Origin: Heterodera schachtii
Lineage: Eukaryota; Nematoda; Chromadorea; Rhabditida; Heteroderidae
Direction of reading: 5' to 3'
DNA: 64,000 nucleotides
Assembly: GCA_023374025.1 (NCBI GenBank)
Contig: SIJG01000027.1
Span: forward strand, 628,162-692,161
Within the stretch, counting starts at the first letter, position 1, and the number at the start of each line of letters is the position of its first letter. Below the pieces are notes generated by a model that worked only from the letters and a program-made list of their open reading frames with translations, was not told the origin of the DNA and did no database searches. Position numbers and translations under genes: made by a program. Below are positions 43,536 through 54,704 of the stretch, piece after piece.

Positions 43536-45254
43536 CTAACCGTCCAACATGATAAGGTTGTACTCACGGCACAACAGTCCGACCATGAACGACTTGAGCG
43601 AGGCGTGCACTGTCGGAGGGTAAAGGGCACGGACCGATTCATTCTTTGACCACACATTGTTCCAAATGCACTCCAAGTCCAGGTACTGCTGCTGCAACTG
43701 TTGTTGTTTTGTTGGATTGGATTGCCTAAAAAATGAAATGTTTTTAAATTTTGCCCATGGTACAGGTAATTTTCTCTGGCGTCTTTGCCTACCTACAGCT
43801 CGGAAAAAATATTTTTCTTTTGTAAAAATATTGCCAATGGTACAAGGAATTGCTCCAATGCTAGCCGTCAATCTTTTATCATTGGCATAAAATTCCACAA
43901 TTAAAAAACGATAAAACTGCAATTTTCCAAAAAAATTTCTTCCCCCCTTTTTTGTAAAATTGGCTAGGATTTGACGCACAAAAAAAATCGGAGCCCAAAT
44001 TTCCTATTCTTCGTCTTTACCCATTCGCTTCTGCTGTTCATCCGCTGGGCTTGGCATGGCCATTTGGTTGGCACCGGGCAAATATTGCGGGTCAGCAAAA
44101 GGAAAAGACGGAGCCCAAGGAGAACACATCGGCCGACATTGTGTATAAAAATTCCACAATTAAAAAACGATAAAACTGCAATTTTCCAAAAAAATTTCTT
44201 CCCCCCTTTTTTTTTATAAAATTGGCTAGGATTTGGTGCACAAAAAAAATCGGAACCCAAATTTCCTATTCTTCGGTGGGGCGGGGAGGTTAAGGCAGGT
44301 CATACTGTATAAAAAACCGTTCTAAGGCCAGCCAAGATAAGGCCCAAATTAACGGGAATAGGGATTTAAAATTCATTCCAAGGGCAAGAGGGCCAAGCCC
44401 TAATTTGCAATTTTGGAAACTCTTGAAGAAAGCCTAGTAATTACAAAAAAATTTTTAAAGCTTCAAATTTTGTCTGTCATTCCTATGTTCCTGATTTTGA
44501 AAAACATAAAAATTACGGTGCCATGAAGCGGGTGTGCCGAGAATTGTGCGCAGTTGGCCATGTACATCGCATTTGGACAGGCCGAAGTCGGTGAGTTTCT
44601 AGGATTTTAAAATTTACAATATGGGAAATTGGAAAATACCATTTTTGGTAAAACTGCCAATGAACCCCGCCCATATTTAAAAAAATTTCTGTTCTAAATA
44701 AGACGTCAAAACAACGTTTTATTGTGTTTTTTAGGGTCGCTTATTACGAATCGAACATTCATATTGACGTTCCGGACCCGGATTCGGACAAAATGTCGAA
44801 ATTCAAAAATTTCAAAATACACTTTTATGTTCGTTCCCGTCCAGAATGACCATTTTTTAATGTTTCAATGCTTTTTCAATAAAATTTGGTTATTTTGATC
44901 ATTTAGGAACAAAAGCAAGTGTTAAATTTTTAATTTCGACTTTTTCTTCGAATTAGTTTTTATTATTAAAATTGTCTCATATTAATTTTTTCATTTAATC
45001 TTTAGACTTTTTTCCTAGAATTTTTTCACCTAAATAAATTGCCCATTTTTCTGTTTTTCAGTTACCATGATGGCGGCGCGGCGCCAGTCTTTCTCATCTT
45101 GTTGCCAGCCGCTGGAATGGCCAACAGCTCTGATTTCGGCGACCTTTCCGGCAGCTGCAATCAACATAAGGTGTTTGAGCCCCGTCTTGGTGTAGGAGGA
45201 CGGACCGGAATGAAGGGTGTAGCCCAGGTCACCGACCTTCTTCACAGTTGTCGC
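43536..45254 (-). pseudogene. protein kinase gene fragment, copy A
   Basis: Minus-strand exons: 45066-45254 (VKKVGDLGYTLHSGPSSYTK..), 44517-44598 (KLTDFGLSKCDVHGQLRTIL then GTPASWH; the DFG motif and activation segment), about 44018-44135 (TMSADVFSLGS, subdomain IX) and 43536-43725 (QQQYLDLECIWNNVW.. to MLDG-stop). The glycine loop, VAIK Lys and HRD catalytic loop are not seen. Relative to copy B the subdomain IX exon has two one-base deletions, at about 44080 and 44103, and its upstream part is replaced by a duplicated piece of intron. Non-functional as read. The kinase subfamily is unrecognised. Confidence 0.6.
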
Positions 45255-45511
45255 CTAAACAAATATGGGATTTGTCAAACCGCGACTCGGCACTGGGCAG
45301 CGATGTGAGTAATGTCTTTGTGTGCCGCGTTTTTTTTTGGAAATTTTGTGTTTCCGGCGATGTCGGTAGCCTCCATAATGGAAATTTTATTTTTTTTGAA
45401 AATTTAGACGCAATTTATCTAAAATTTCGACAAAAAACAAACAAACAAAAATGAACCCCATAATCTTGGTAACAAAAAATCGGTTTTTTCAGAATCCAAC
45501 CAGCAGAAGTG

Positions 45512-46569
45512 GCACCAGTCGTTGTCGGCATCCCCAAATAGGAAAATTCTATAAGAAAAAATTTTGGCAAAATTTCAGCGATTCCATCAAGTTCAACCCG
45601 TACAGCAACAGCAACTGCCAGTCTGATGGACTCGGGCCGTCCGGTGGCAGCGGCCTCAACGCGTGCGCTCCAACCGCATTCTGTTTGTTTTGAGGTAATC
45701 CATTTTTCATGGAAAATTAAAAAAAAATTCTTTTTTTTTGAAAATTAATCTTTTTTCCTGGCGAAGGTTCATTTTCCAACCTCATTCTGTTCGGTTTGAG
45801 GTAACCCATTCTCCATGGAAAAATTGCAAAAAACATTTTTTGAAAATTGATGTTTTATTTCTGCTGGTTGAAGGTTCATCTCCCAACCGAAATGAAAAAT
45901 TAAGCACAATTTCCTTGCAATTTGTGTAAAATTATTATTTTTTTGTTGTCGAAAAACTGCTAAAACATAAACTAACTTTGAAGAATTATGTACTAGAAAA
46001 ATAAAATTTTTGGACAGTAAAAAAAGTTTTCAAAAAAAAAATTTAAGTAATTTTTTTTATAAGAAATTGTAAGAAAAAAATTCTTTGAAAAAATTTAAGC
46101 GATTTTTGAAAAATTTTTGAAGAATCTTCGTAATTTTCCATAAAAATTTTCTAAACTTTTTCCTTTGGAAAACTTGTAAGTTAGTAATTTTTCGAAATTT
46201 AGGCGTTTTTTGGCATGACGACGTTTAGGCGACAACGTTTTGAAGCGCACAAATTGCGGCATGGCCTGTTTCGTGCGCCGCCGTCCCGCTGATGTTGTGG
46301 CGGCCGTTTTGCGGTATATCCCCGCTAACCGCCCAAATCTATTGCTCCATGTAATTTTAAAAAGTGCCATTTCAATCAATTTGCTTCACTTTTAAGGGTT
46401 GATAGACATTTTGAACACATTCATTTTTTGTTTTCATTTGATTTATGTCTACAGGCGGGGCCGAAACATTTTTAAGATTTTTTTGTTTTTAACATTCTGA
46501 CAGGGTCTGTTTTGATGAGGCCCGCCCTGTCAAAATGCAATTGCTTTTCAGTTTAAAAGCAATGATTGG
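45512..46569. repeat. 1.06-kb tandem unit 1
   Basis: Each unit carries a plus-strand exon-like segment after ATTTCAG (AIPSSSTRTATATASLMDSG, then SVCFE|GTAATC) and a GC-rich block near its end. On the plus strand that block reads LKRTNCGMACFVRRRPADVV with splice-like edges; on the minus strand it is also open. Which strand, if any, is coding is unclear. Confidence 0.7.
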
Positions 46570-47628
46570 GCACCAGTCGTTGTCGGCATCCCCAAATAGG
46601 AAAATTCTATAAGAAAAAATTTGGCAAAATTTCAGCGATTCCATCAAGTTCAACCCGTACAGCAACAGTAACTGCCAGTCTGATGGACTCGGGCCGTCCG
46701 GTGGCAGCGGCCTCAACGCGTGCGCTCCAACCGCATTCTGTTTGTTTTGAGGTAATCCATTTTTCATGGAAAATTTAAAAAAAAAATTTTTTTTTTTGAA
46801 AATTAATCTTTTTTCCTGGCGAAGGTTCATTTTCCAACCTCATTCTGTTCGGTTTGAGGTAACCCATTCTCCATGGAAAAATTGCAAAAAACATTTTTTG
46901 AAAATTGATGTTTTATTTCTGCTGGTTGAAGGTTCATCTCCCAACCGAAATGAAAAATTAACGCAATTTCCTTGGAATTTGTGTAAAATTATTATTTTTT
47001 TGTTGTCGAAAAACTGCTAAAACATAAACTAACATTGAAGAATTATGTAGCTAGAAAAATAAAATTTTTGGACAGTAAAAAAAGTTTTCAAAAAAAAATT
47101 TAAGTAATTTTTTTTATAAGAAATTGTAAGAAAAAAATTCTTTGAAAAAATTTAAGCGATTTTTGAAAAATTTTTGAAGAATCTTCGTAATTTTCCATAA
47201 AAATTTTCTAAACTTTTTCCTTTGGAAAACTTGTAAGTTAGTAATTTTTCGAAATTTAGGCGTTTTTTGGCATGACGACGTTTAGGCGACAACGTTTTGA
47301 AGCGCACAAATTGCGGCATGGCCTGTTTCGTGCGCCGCCGTCCCGCTGATGTTGTGGCGGCCGTTTTGCGGTATATCCCCGCTAACCGCCCAAATCTATT
47401 GCTCCATGTAATTTTAAAAAGTGCCATTTCAATCAATTTGCTTCACTTTTAAGGGTTGATAGACATTTTGAACACATTCATTTTTTTGTTTTCATTTGAT
47501 TTATGTCTACAGGCGGGGCCGAAACATTTTTTAAGATTTTTTTGTTTTTAACATTCTGACAGGGTCTGTTCTGATGAGGCCCGCCCTGTCAAAATGCAAT
47601 TGCTTTTCAGTTTAAAAGCAATGATTGG
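46570..47628. repeat. 1.06-kb tandem unit 2
   Basis: Same content as unit 1. It starts directly at GCACCAGTCGTTGTCGG without the preceding CAG acceptor found in unit 1. Confidence 0.8.
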
Positions 47629-48689
47629 GCACCAGTCGTTGTCGGCATCCCCAAATAGGAAAATTCTATAAGAAAAAATTTTGGCAAAATTTCAGCGATT
47701 CCATCAAGTTCAACCCGTACAGCAACAGCTAACTGCCAGTCTGATGGACTCGGGCCGTCCGGTGGCAGCGGCCTCAACGCGTGCGCTCCAACCGCATTCT
47801 GTTTGTTTTGAGGTAATCCATTTTTCATGGAAAATTAAAAAAAAATTCTTTTTTTTTGAAAATTAATCTTTTTTCCTGGCGAAGGTTCATTTTCCAACCT
47901 CATTCTGTTCGGTTTGAGGTAACCCATTCTCCATGGAAAAATAGCAAAAAACATTTTTTGAAAATTGATGTTTTATTTCTGCTGGTTGAAGGTTCATCTC
48001 CCAACCGAAATGAAAAATTAACAGCAATTTCCTTGGAATTTGTGTAAAATTATTATTTTTTTGTTGTCGAAAAACTGCTAAAACATAAACTAACATTGAA
48101 GAATTATGTAGCTAGAAAAATAAAATTTTTGGACAGTAAAAAAAAGTTTTCAAAAAAAATTTAAGTAATTTTTTTTATAAGAAATTGTAAGAAAAAAATT
48201 CTTTGAAAAAATTTAAGCGATTTTTGAAAAATTTTTGAAGAATCTTCGTAACTTTCCATAAAAATTTTCTAAACTTTTTCCTTTGGAAAACTTGTAAGTT
48301 AGTAATTTTTCGAAATTTAGGCGTTTTTTGGCATGACGACGTTTAGGCGACAACGTTTTGAAGCGCACAAATTGCGGCATGGCCTGCTTCGTGCGCCGCC
48401 GTCCCGCTGATGTTGTGGCGGCCGTTTTGCGGTATATCCCCGCTAACCGCCCAAATCTATTGCTCCATGTAATTTTAAAAAGTGCCATATCAATCATTTT
48501 GCTTCACTATTAAGGGTTGATAGACATTTTGAGCACATTCATTTTTTGTTTTCATTTGATTTGTGTCTGCAGGCAGGGCCGAAACATTTTTTATGATTTT
48601 TTTTTTTTTAACATTCTGACAGGGTCTGTACTGATGAGGCCCCGCCCTGTCAAAATGCAATTGCTTTTCAGTTTAAAAGCAATGATTGG
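47629..48689. repeat. 1.06-kb tandem unit 3
   Basis: Same content; it has a one-base insertion in the CAGCAACAGC run relative to unit 1, which shifts the exon-like frame. Confidence 0.8.
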
Positions 48690-49745
48690 GCACCAGTCGT
48701 TGTCGGCATCCCCAAATAGGAAAATTCTATAAGAAAAAATTTTGGCAAAATTTCAGCGATTCCATCAAGTTCAACCCGTACAGCAACAGCAACTGCCAGT
48801 CTGATGGACTCGGGCCGTCCGGTGGCAGCGGCCTCAACGCGTGCGCTCCAACCGCATTCTGTTTGTTTTGAGGTAATCCATTTTTCATGGAAAATTAAAA
48901 AAAAATTCTTTTTTTTTGAAAATTAATCTTTTTTCCTGGCGAAGGTTCATTTTCCAACCTCATTCTGTTCGGTTTGAGGTAACCCATTCTCCATGGAAAA
49001 ATAGCAAAAAACATTTTTTGAAAATTGATGTTTTATTTCTGCTGGTTGAAGGTTCATCTCCCAACCGAAATGAAAAATTAACACAATTTCCTTGGAATTT
49101 GTGTAAAATTATTATTTTTTTGTTGTCGAAAAACTGCTAAAACATAAACTAACTTTGAAGAATTATGTAGCTAGAAAAATAAAATTTTTGGACAGTAAAA
49201 AAAGTTTTCAAAAAAAAATTTAAGTAATTTTTTTTTATAAGAAATTGTAAGAAAAAAATTCTTTGAAAAAATTTAAGCGATTTTTGAAAAATTTTTGAAG
49301 AATCTTCGTAACTTTCCATAAAAATTTTCTAAACTTTTTCCTTTGGAAAACTTGTAAGTTAGTAATTTTTCGAAATTTAGGCGTTTTTTGGCATGACGAC
49401 GTTTAGGCGACAACGTTTTGAAGCGCACAAATTGCGGCATGGCCTGCTTCGTGCGCCGCCGTCCCGCTGATGTTGTGGCGGCCGTTTTGCGGTATATCCC
49501 CGCTAACCGCCCAAATCTAGTGCTCCATGTAATTTTAAAAAATGCCATTTCAATCAAAATTTGCTTCACTTTTAAGGGTTGATAGACATTTTGAACACAT
49601 TCATTTTTTGTTTTCATTTGATTTATGTCTACAGGCGGGGCCGAAACATTTTTTAAGATTTTTTTGTTTTTAACATTCTGACAGGGTCTGTTCTGATGAG
49701 GCCCGCCCTGTCAAAATGCAATTGCTTTTCAGTTTAAAAGCAATG
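48690..49745. repeat. 1.06-kb tandem unit 4
   Basis: Same content; it passes at its right end into the sequence that begins copy B (GATTGCTCTATTTG..), also found at 43235 and 53826. Confidence 0.8.
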
Positions 49746-50888
49746 ATTGCTCTATTTGTAAAAAAAATGCAGGAATTCCTTTAAAAATACATATTTTTGG
49801 AATTTACTTAAGGAAAGATTTTCCGAATCAAGCTGTGTACATATGCAAATAATAGAAAACAAAAATTGTCATCAATTTTTTAAAATTATCCGATTAGCCC
49901 GCCGGTGTGCCGCTCAGCGACGCGGAGCAGCACAACTCGTCCATCTCCGGGTAAATTTTCGGATTAGGCTAGGTAACTGCAAAAAAAAATTACTAGACTT
50001 TTTAAAATTTTGGCGCCTAAGAAAAAAGAGGAAATTTTAGACAAACTTTGACCATTTTATGAGGAAAAATATGCAGAAAGTGGAACCCGGCGATATCGTT
50101 AGGCCACGCCCTGGAAAATTAAAAAAAGTTTCTCCAATTTCAGAAAATTTTAAAAGTAATCCATCAACCGAATTTATTTCAGTCAAAAGATTGTTTTTTG
50201 GGCTTTTTAAAGTGTCTGTTTTTTAAACTCTCTAAAATAAACCCAAAAAATGGGCCAATCATTCGTCGTCACTTTTTTGGGGAAAAAATCCCACTAAATT
50301 CTGAAAAATTTCTTGGTGGTGGGGTGGGGCTAAAAACTAACCGTCCAGCATGATTCGGTTGTCCTCCCTGCACAACAGTCCGACCACAGGTACTGCTGCT
50401 GCAACTGTTGTTGTTTTTGATGGATTCGATTGCCTAAAAATGAAATGTTTTTTTTTGTAAGAAATTTTGCAATGGTAAGGGAAATTTTCGGGTTAGGCTA
50501 GGTAACTGCAAAAAAAAATTACTAGACGTTTTGTGGTGCAACGCATTTCCCTACCTCACCCAAAAAAAAAAATTTCTTCGACACAAATTCGATTACGGTT
50601 TTCATTACATTTTTATTTTCAAAAAAATTTCTTAATAGTAAAAGGATAGGTATGTTTTTTTCTAAATTAATTTTTCAGCAAATGTTTTTCAAAAAAAATG
50701 CTTAAAATTTTGCCGCGAAATTTAAAAAACGGAAAATCAATCGAAATTTCCTATGCTCCTACGTCTTTACCCATTCGCTTCTGCTGTTGCTGCTCATCCG
50801 CTGGGCTTGGCTTTTTTTTGGGAAAAAGAAATCCCACTAAATTTTAAAAAATTTCCTGGTGGTGATGGAAGGGGGTTGTGGCTGGAAG

Positions 50889-52513
50889 CTAACCGTCCAA
50901 CATGATAAGGTTGTACTCACGGCACAACAGTCCGACCATGAACGACTTGAGCGAGGCGTGCACTGTCGGAGGGTAAAGGGCACGGACCGATTCATTCTTT
51001 GACCAGACATTGTTCCAAATGCACTCCAAGTCCAGGTACTGCTGCTGCAACTGTTGTTGTTTTTGTTGGATTGGATTGCCTAAAAAATGAAATGTTTTTA
51101 AATTTTGTCCATGGTACAGGTAATTTTCTCTGGCGTCTTTGCCTACCTACAGCTCGGAAAAAAAAATTTTTTTTTTGTAAAAATATTGCCAATGGTACAA
51201 GGAATTGCTCCAATGCTGCCGTCAAACTTTTATCATTGGCATAAAATTCCACAATTAAAAAACGATAAAACTGCAATTTTCCAAAAAAATTTCTTCCCCC
51301 CTTTTTTTGTAAAATTGGCTAGGATTTGACGCACAAAAAAAATCGGAACCCAAATTTCCTATTCTTCGTCTTTACCCATTCGCTTCTGCTGTTCATCCGC
51401 TGGGCTTGGCATGGCCATTTGGTTGGCACCGGGCAAATATTTGCGGGTCAGCAAAAGGAAAAAGACGGAGCCCAAGGAGAACACATCGGCCGACATTGTG
51501 TATTTGTCGGCACGGACCTCACTAAACATGGGAAGGGGGGGGGGGGGTTAAGGCAGGTCATACTGTATAAAAAACCGTTCTAAGGCCAGCCAAGATAAGG
51601 CCCAAAATTAACGGGAATAGGGATTTAAAATTCATTCCAAGGGCAAGAGGGCCAAGCCCTAATTTGCAATTTTGGAAAACTCTTGAAGAAAGCCTAGTAA
51701 TTACAAAAAAATTTTAAAGCTTCAAATTTTATCTGTCATTCCTATGTTCCTGATTTTGAAAAACATAAAAATTACGATGCCATGAAGCGGGTGTGCCGAG
51801 AATTGTGCGCAGTTGGCCATGTACATCGCATTTGGACAGGCCGAAGTCGGTGAGTTTCTAGGATTTTAAAATTTACAATATGGGAAATTGGAAAATACCA
51901 TTTTTGGTAAAACTGCCAATGAACCCCACCCATATTTAAAAAAATTTCTGTTCTAAATAAGACGTCAAAACAACGTTTTATTGTGTTTTTTAGGGTCGCT
52001 TATTACGAATCGAACATTCATATTGACGTTCCGGACCCGGATTCGGACAAAATGTCGAAATACAAAAATTTCAAAATACACTTTTATGTTCGTTCCCGTC
52101 CAGAATGACCATTTTTTAATGTTTCAATGCTTTTTCAATAAAATTTGGTTATTTTGATCATTTAGGAACAAAAGCAAGTGTTAAATTTTTAATTTCGACT
52201 TTTTCTTCGAATTAGTTTTTATTATTAAAATTGTCTCATATTAATTTTTTCATTTAATCCTTAGACTTTTTTCCTAGAATTTTTTCACCTAAATAAATTG
52301 CCCATTTTTCTGTTTTTCAGTTACCATGATGGCGGCGCGGCGCCAGTCTTTCTCATCTTGTTGCCAGCCGCTGGAATGGCCAACAGCTCTGATTTCGGCG
52401 ACCTTTCCGGCAGCTGCAATCAACATAAGGTGTTTGAGCCCCGTCTTGGTGTAGGAGGACGGACCGGAATGAAGGGTGTAGCCCAGGTCACCGACCTTCT
52501 TCACAGTTGTCGC
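50889..52513 (-). pseudogene. protein kinase gene fragment, copy B
   Basis: Near-identical to copy A. Exons: 52325-52513, about 51776-51857 (TDFGLSKCDVHG), 51376-51521 (EVRADKYTMSADVFSLGS then LLLTRKYLPGANQ) and 50889-51079 (C terminus). The subdomain IX exon is open here, unlike in copy A, with a CATGTTTAG acceptor. The N lobe and catalytic loop are still missing, and the DFG-to-subdomain IX junction does not join in phase with the sites I can see, so an exon may be lost. The C-terminal region is Gln-rich. Confidence 0.55.
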
Positions 52514-52770
52514 CTAAACAAATATGGGATTTGTCAAACCGCGACTCGGCACTGGGCAGCGATGTGAGTAATGTCTTTGTGTGCCGCGTTTTTTTTTGGA
52601 AATTTTGTGTTTCCGGCGATGTCGGTAGCCTCCATAATGGAAATTTTATTTTTTTTGAAAATTTAGACGCAATTTATCTAAAATTTCGACAAAAAAGAAA
52701 CAAACAAAAATAAACCCGATAATCTTGGTAACAAAAAATCGTTTTTTTCAGAATCCAACTAGCAGAAGTG

Positions 52771-53829
52771 GCACCAGTCGTTGTCGGCATCCCCAAATAG
52801 GAAAATTCTATAAGAAAAAATTTTGGCAAAATTTCAGCGATTCCATCAAGTTCAACCCGTACAGCAACAGCAACTGCCAGTCTGATGGACTCGGGCCGTC
52901 CGGTGGCAGCGGCCTCAACGCGTGCGCTCCAACCGCATTCTGTTTGTTTTGAGGTAATCCATTTTTCATGGAAAATTAAAAAAAAATTCTTTTTTTTTGA
53001 AAATTAATCTTTTTTCCTGGCGAAGGTTCATTTTCCAACCTCATTCTGTTCGGTTTGAGGTAACCCATTCTCCATGGAAAAATTGCAAAAAACATTTTTT
53101 GAAAATTGATGTTTTATTTCTGCTGGTTGAAGGTTCATCTCCCAACCGAAATGAAAAATTAACACAATTTCCTTGGAATTTGTGTAAAATTATTATTTTT
53201 TTGTTGTCGAAAAACTGCTAAAACATAAACTAACATTGAAGAATTATGTAGCTAGAAAAATAAAATTTTTGGACAGTAAAAAAAAGTTTTCAAAAAAAAA
53301 TTTAAGTAATTTTTTTTATAAGAAATTGTAAGAAAAAAATTCTTTGAAAAAATTTAAGCGATTTTTGAAAAATTTTTGAAGAATCTTCGTAACTTTCCAT
53401 AAAAATTTTCTAAACTTTTTCCTTTGGAAAACTTGTAAGTTAGTAATTTTTCGAAATTTAGGCGTTTTTTGGCATGACGACGTTTAGGCGACAACGTTTT
53501 GAAGCGCACAAATTGCGGCATGGCCTGCTTCGTGCGCCGCCGTCCCGCTGATGTTGTGGCGGCCGTTTTGCGGTATATCCCCGCTAACCGCCCAAATCTA
53601 GTGCTCCATGTAATTTTAAAAAATGACATTTCAATCAAAATTTGCTTCACTTTTAAGGGTTGATAGACATTTTGAACACATTCATTTTTTGTTTTCATTT
53701 GATTTATGTCTACAGGCGGGGCCGAAACATTTTTTAAGATTTTTTTGTTTTTAACATTCTGACAGGGTCTGTTCTGATGAGGCCCGCCCTGTCAAAATGC
53801 AATTGCTTTTCAGTTTAAAAGCAATGATT
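52771..53829. repeat. 1.06-kb unit in copy B
   Basis: Single unit, preceded by the TTTTTTCAGAATCCAACTAGC acceptor-like sequence as in unit 1 of copy A. Confidence 0.8.
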
Positions 53830-54127
53830 GCTCTATTTGTAAAAAAAATGAAGAATTCCTTTAAAAATACATATTTTTGGAATTTATTTAAGGAAAGATT
53901 TTCCGAATCAAGCTGTGTACATATGCAAATAATAGAAAACAAAAATTGTCATCAATTTTTTAAAATTAATCCGATTAGCCCGCCGGTGTGCCGCTCAGCG
54001 ACGCGGAGCAGCACAACTCGTCCATCTCCGGGTAAATTTTCGGATTAGGCTAGGTAACTGCAAAAAAAATTACTAGACTTTTTAAAATTTTGGCGCCTAA
54101 GAAAAAAGAGGAAATTTTAGACAAACT

Positions 54128-54565
54128 TGTCGCCAAAGAAAGCGACAAAAAATCGATCGAAGATCCATTTTGTGATGACTAAGCCCCGCCCCCTCTAGTC
54201 GATATAAAAGGGGCTCATTTTTCCCATTCGGGAGCATTCTATTAATTTTCTCTGTATTAAATTTAGTCTGTTCACTCTCTGTCTTTTTGTAATAAAGTCT
54301 TTTGAAAGGCTTTGTGCAATTTTCGCGGTATTTTTAAGGAGAAAAATTCTCCTTAATCAAAAGGTTATTTGTGAAGAGAAGAAATTCTTCTCTCTCACAA
54401 ATAAAAGCAAAACCAAGACTCACCCTCTCTTAGGGTGAATCGAGGAAAAGGAGAAGAATCAATTTCTCTTCCTTTTCCATTTGGTTAAAGACTCCCCCCT
54501 TCTGCCGGGAGAGTCAACCTTCCCCTTCTGCAGGGAAGTGCATTTTTTGTGGCTTTTTGCCCACA
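54128..54565 (+). repeat. 5' LTR (right end approximate)
   Basis: Starts TGTCGCC. Contains GATATAAAAGGGG (TATA) at about 54200 and TTTGTAATAAAGTC (polyadenylation signal) at about 54288. It is taken to end at ..GCCCACA at 54565, just before the TGG of the presumed primer-binding site. Several hairpins are present, for example TTGTCGC/GCGACAA at the tip and CACCCT/AGGGTG at 54421-54437. The end cannot be confirmed without the 3' LTR. Confidence 0.7.
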
Positions 54566-54569
54566 AAAT

Positions 54570-54587
54570 TGGAGCCCCGTAGGGGTC
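54570..54587 (+). other. presumed tRNA primer-binding site
   Basis: TGGAGCCCCGTAGGGGTC begins four bases after the presumed LTR end and starts with TGG, complementary to a tRNA CCA tail. The tRNA identity was not determined. Confidence 0.55.
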
Positions 54588-54704
54588 GGCTTCCAGTCGT
54601 AAGCCTACCCTCCAACCAAACGCCAATCCAAAGCGCAGCCGTAGCGCTTGGATCAAACGCACAACCCAAAGGGGTTTATTGCGTTTTCATCAAGCGTAAG
54701 AGCA

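Larger units (their letters stand above)
43027..54127. repeat. 11-kb array of segmental duplications (kinase fragments plus 1.06-kb tandem unit)
   Basis: Copy A runs about 43027-45511 followed by four tandem 1.06-kb units (45512, 46570, 47629 and 48690 starts). Copy B runs about 49545-52770 followed by one unit (52771-53829). A partial copy C (about 53625-54127) is cut by the LTR element. The spacing of units is 1058-1061 bp, with a few percent differences. 49960-50830 contains extra shuffled pieces of the same sequences (for example a deleted copy of the C-terminal kinase exon at about 50330-50450). Copy A to B offset is about 7.26 kb. Confidence 0.85.

Noticed and set aside
44522..44850. 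Plus-strand two-exon reading (MKRVCREL.. joined to VAYYESNIHID..) with good splice signals
   Set aside because: The first part overlaps the minus-strand DFG kinase exon, which has a much stronger family match. I could not exclude a second gene, but did not annotate it.
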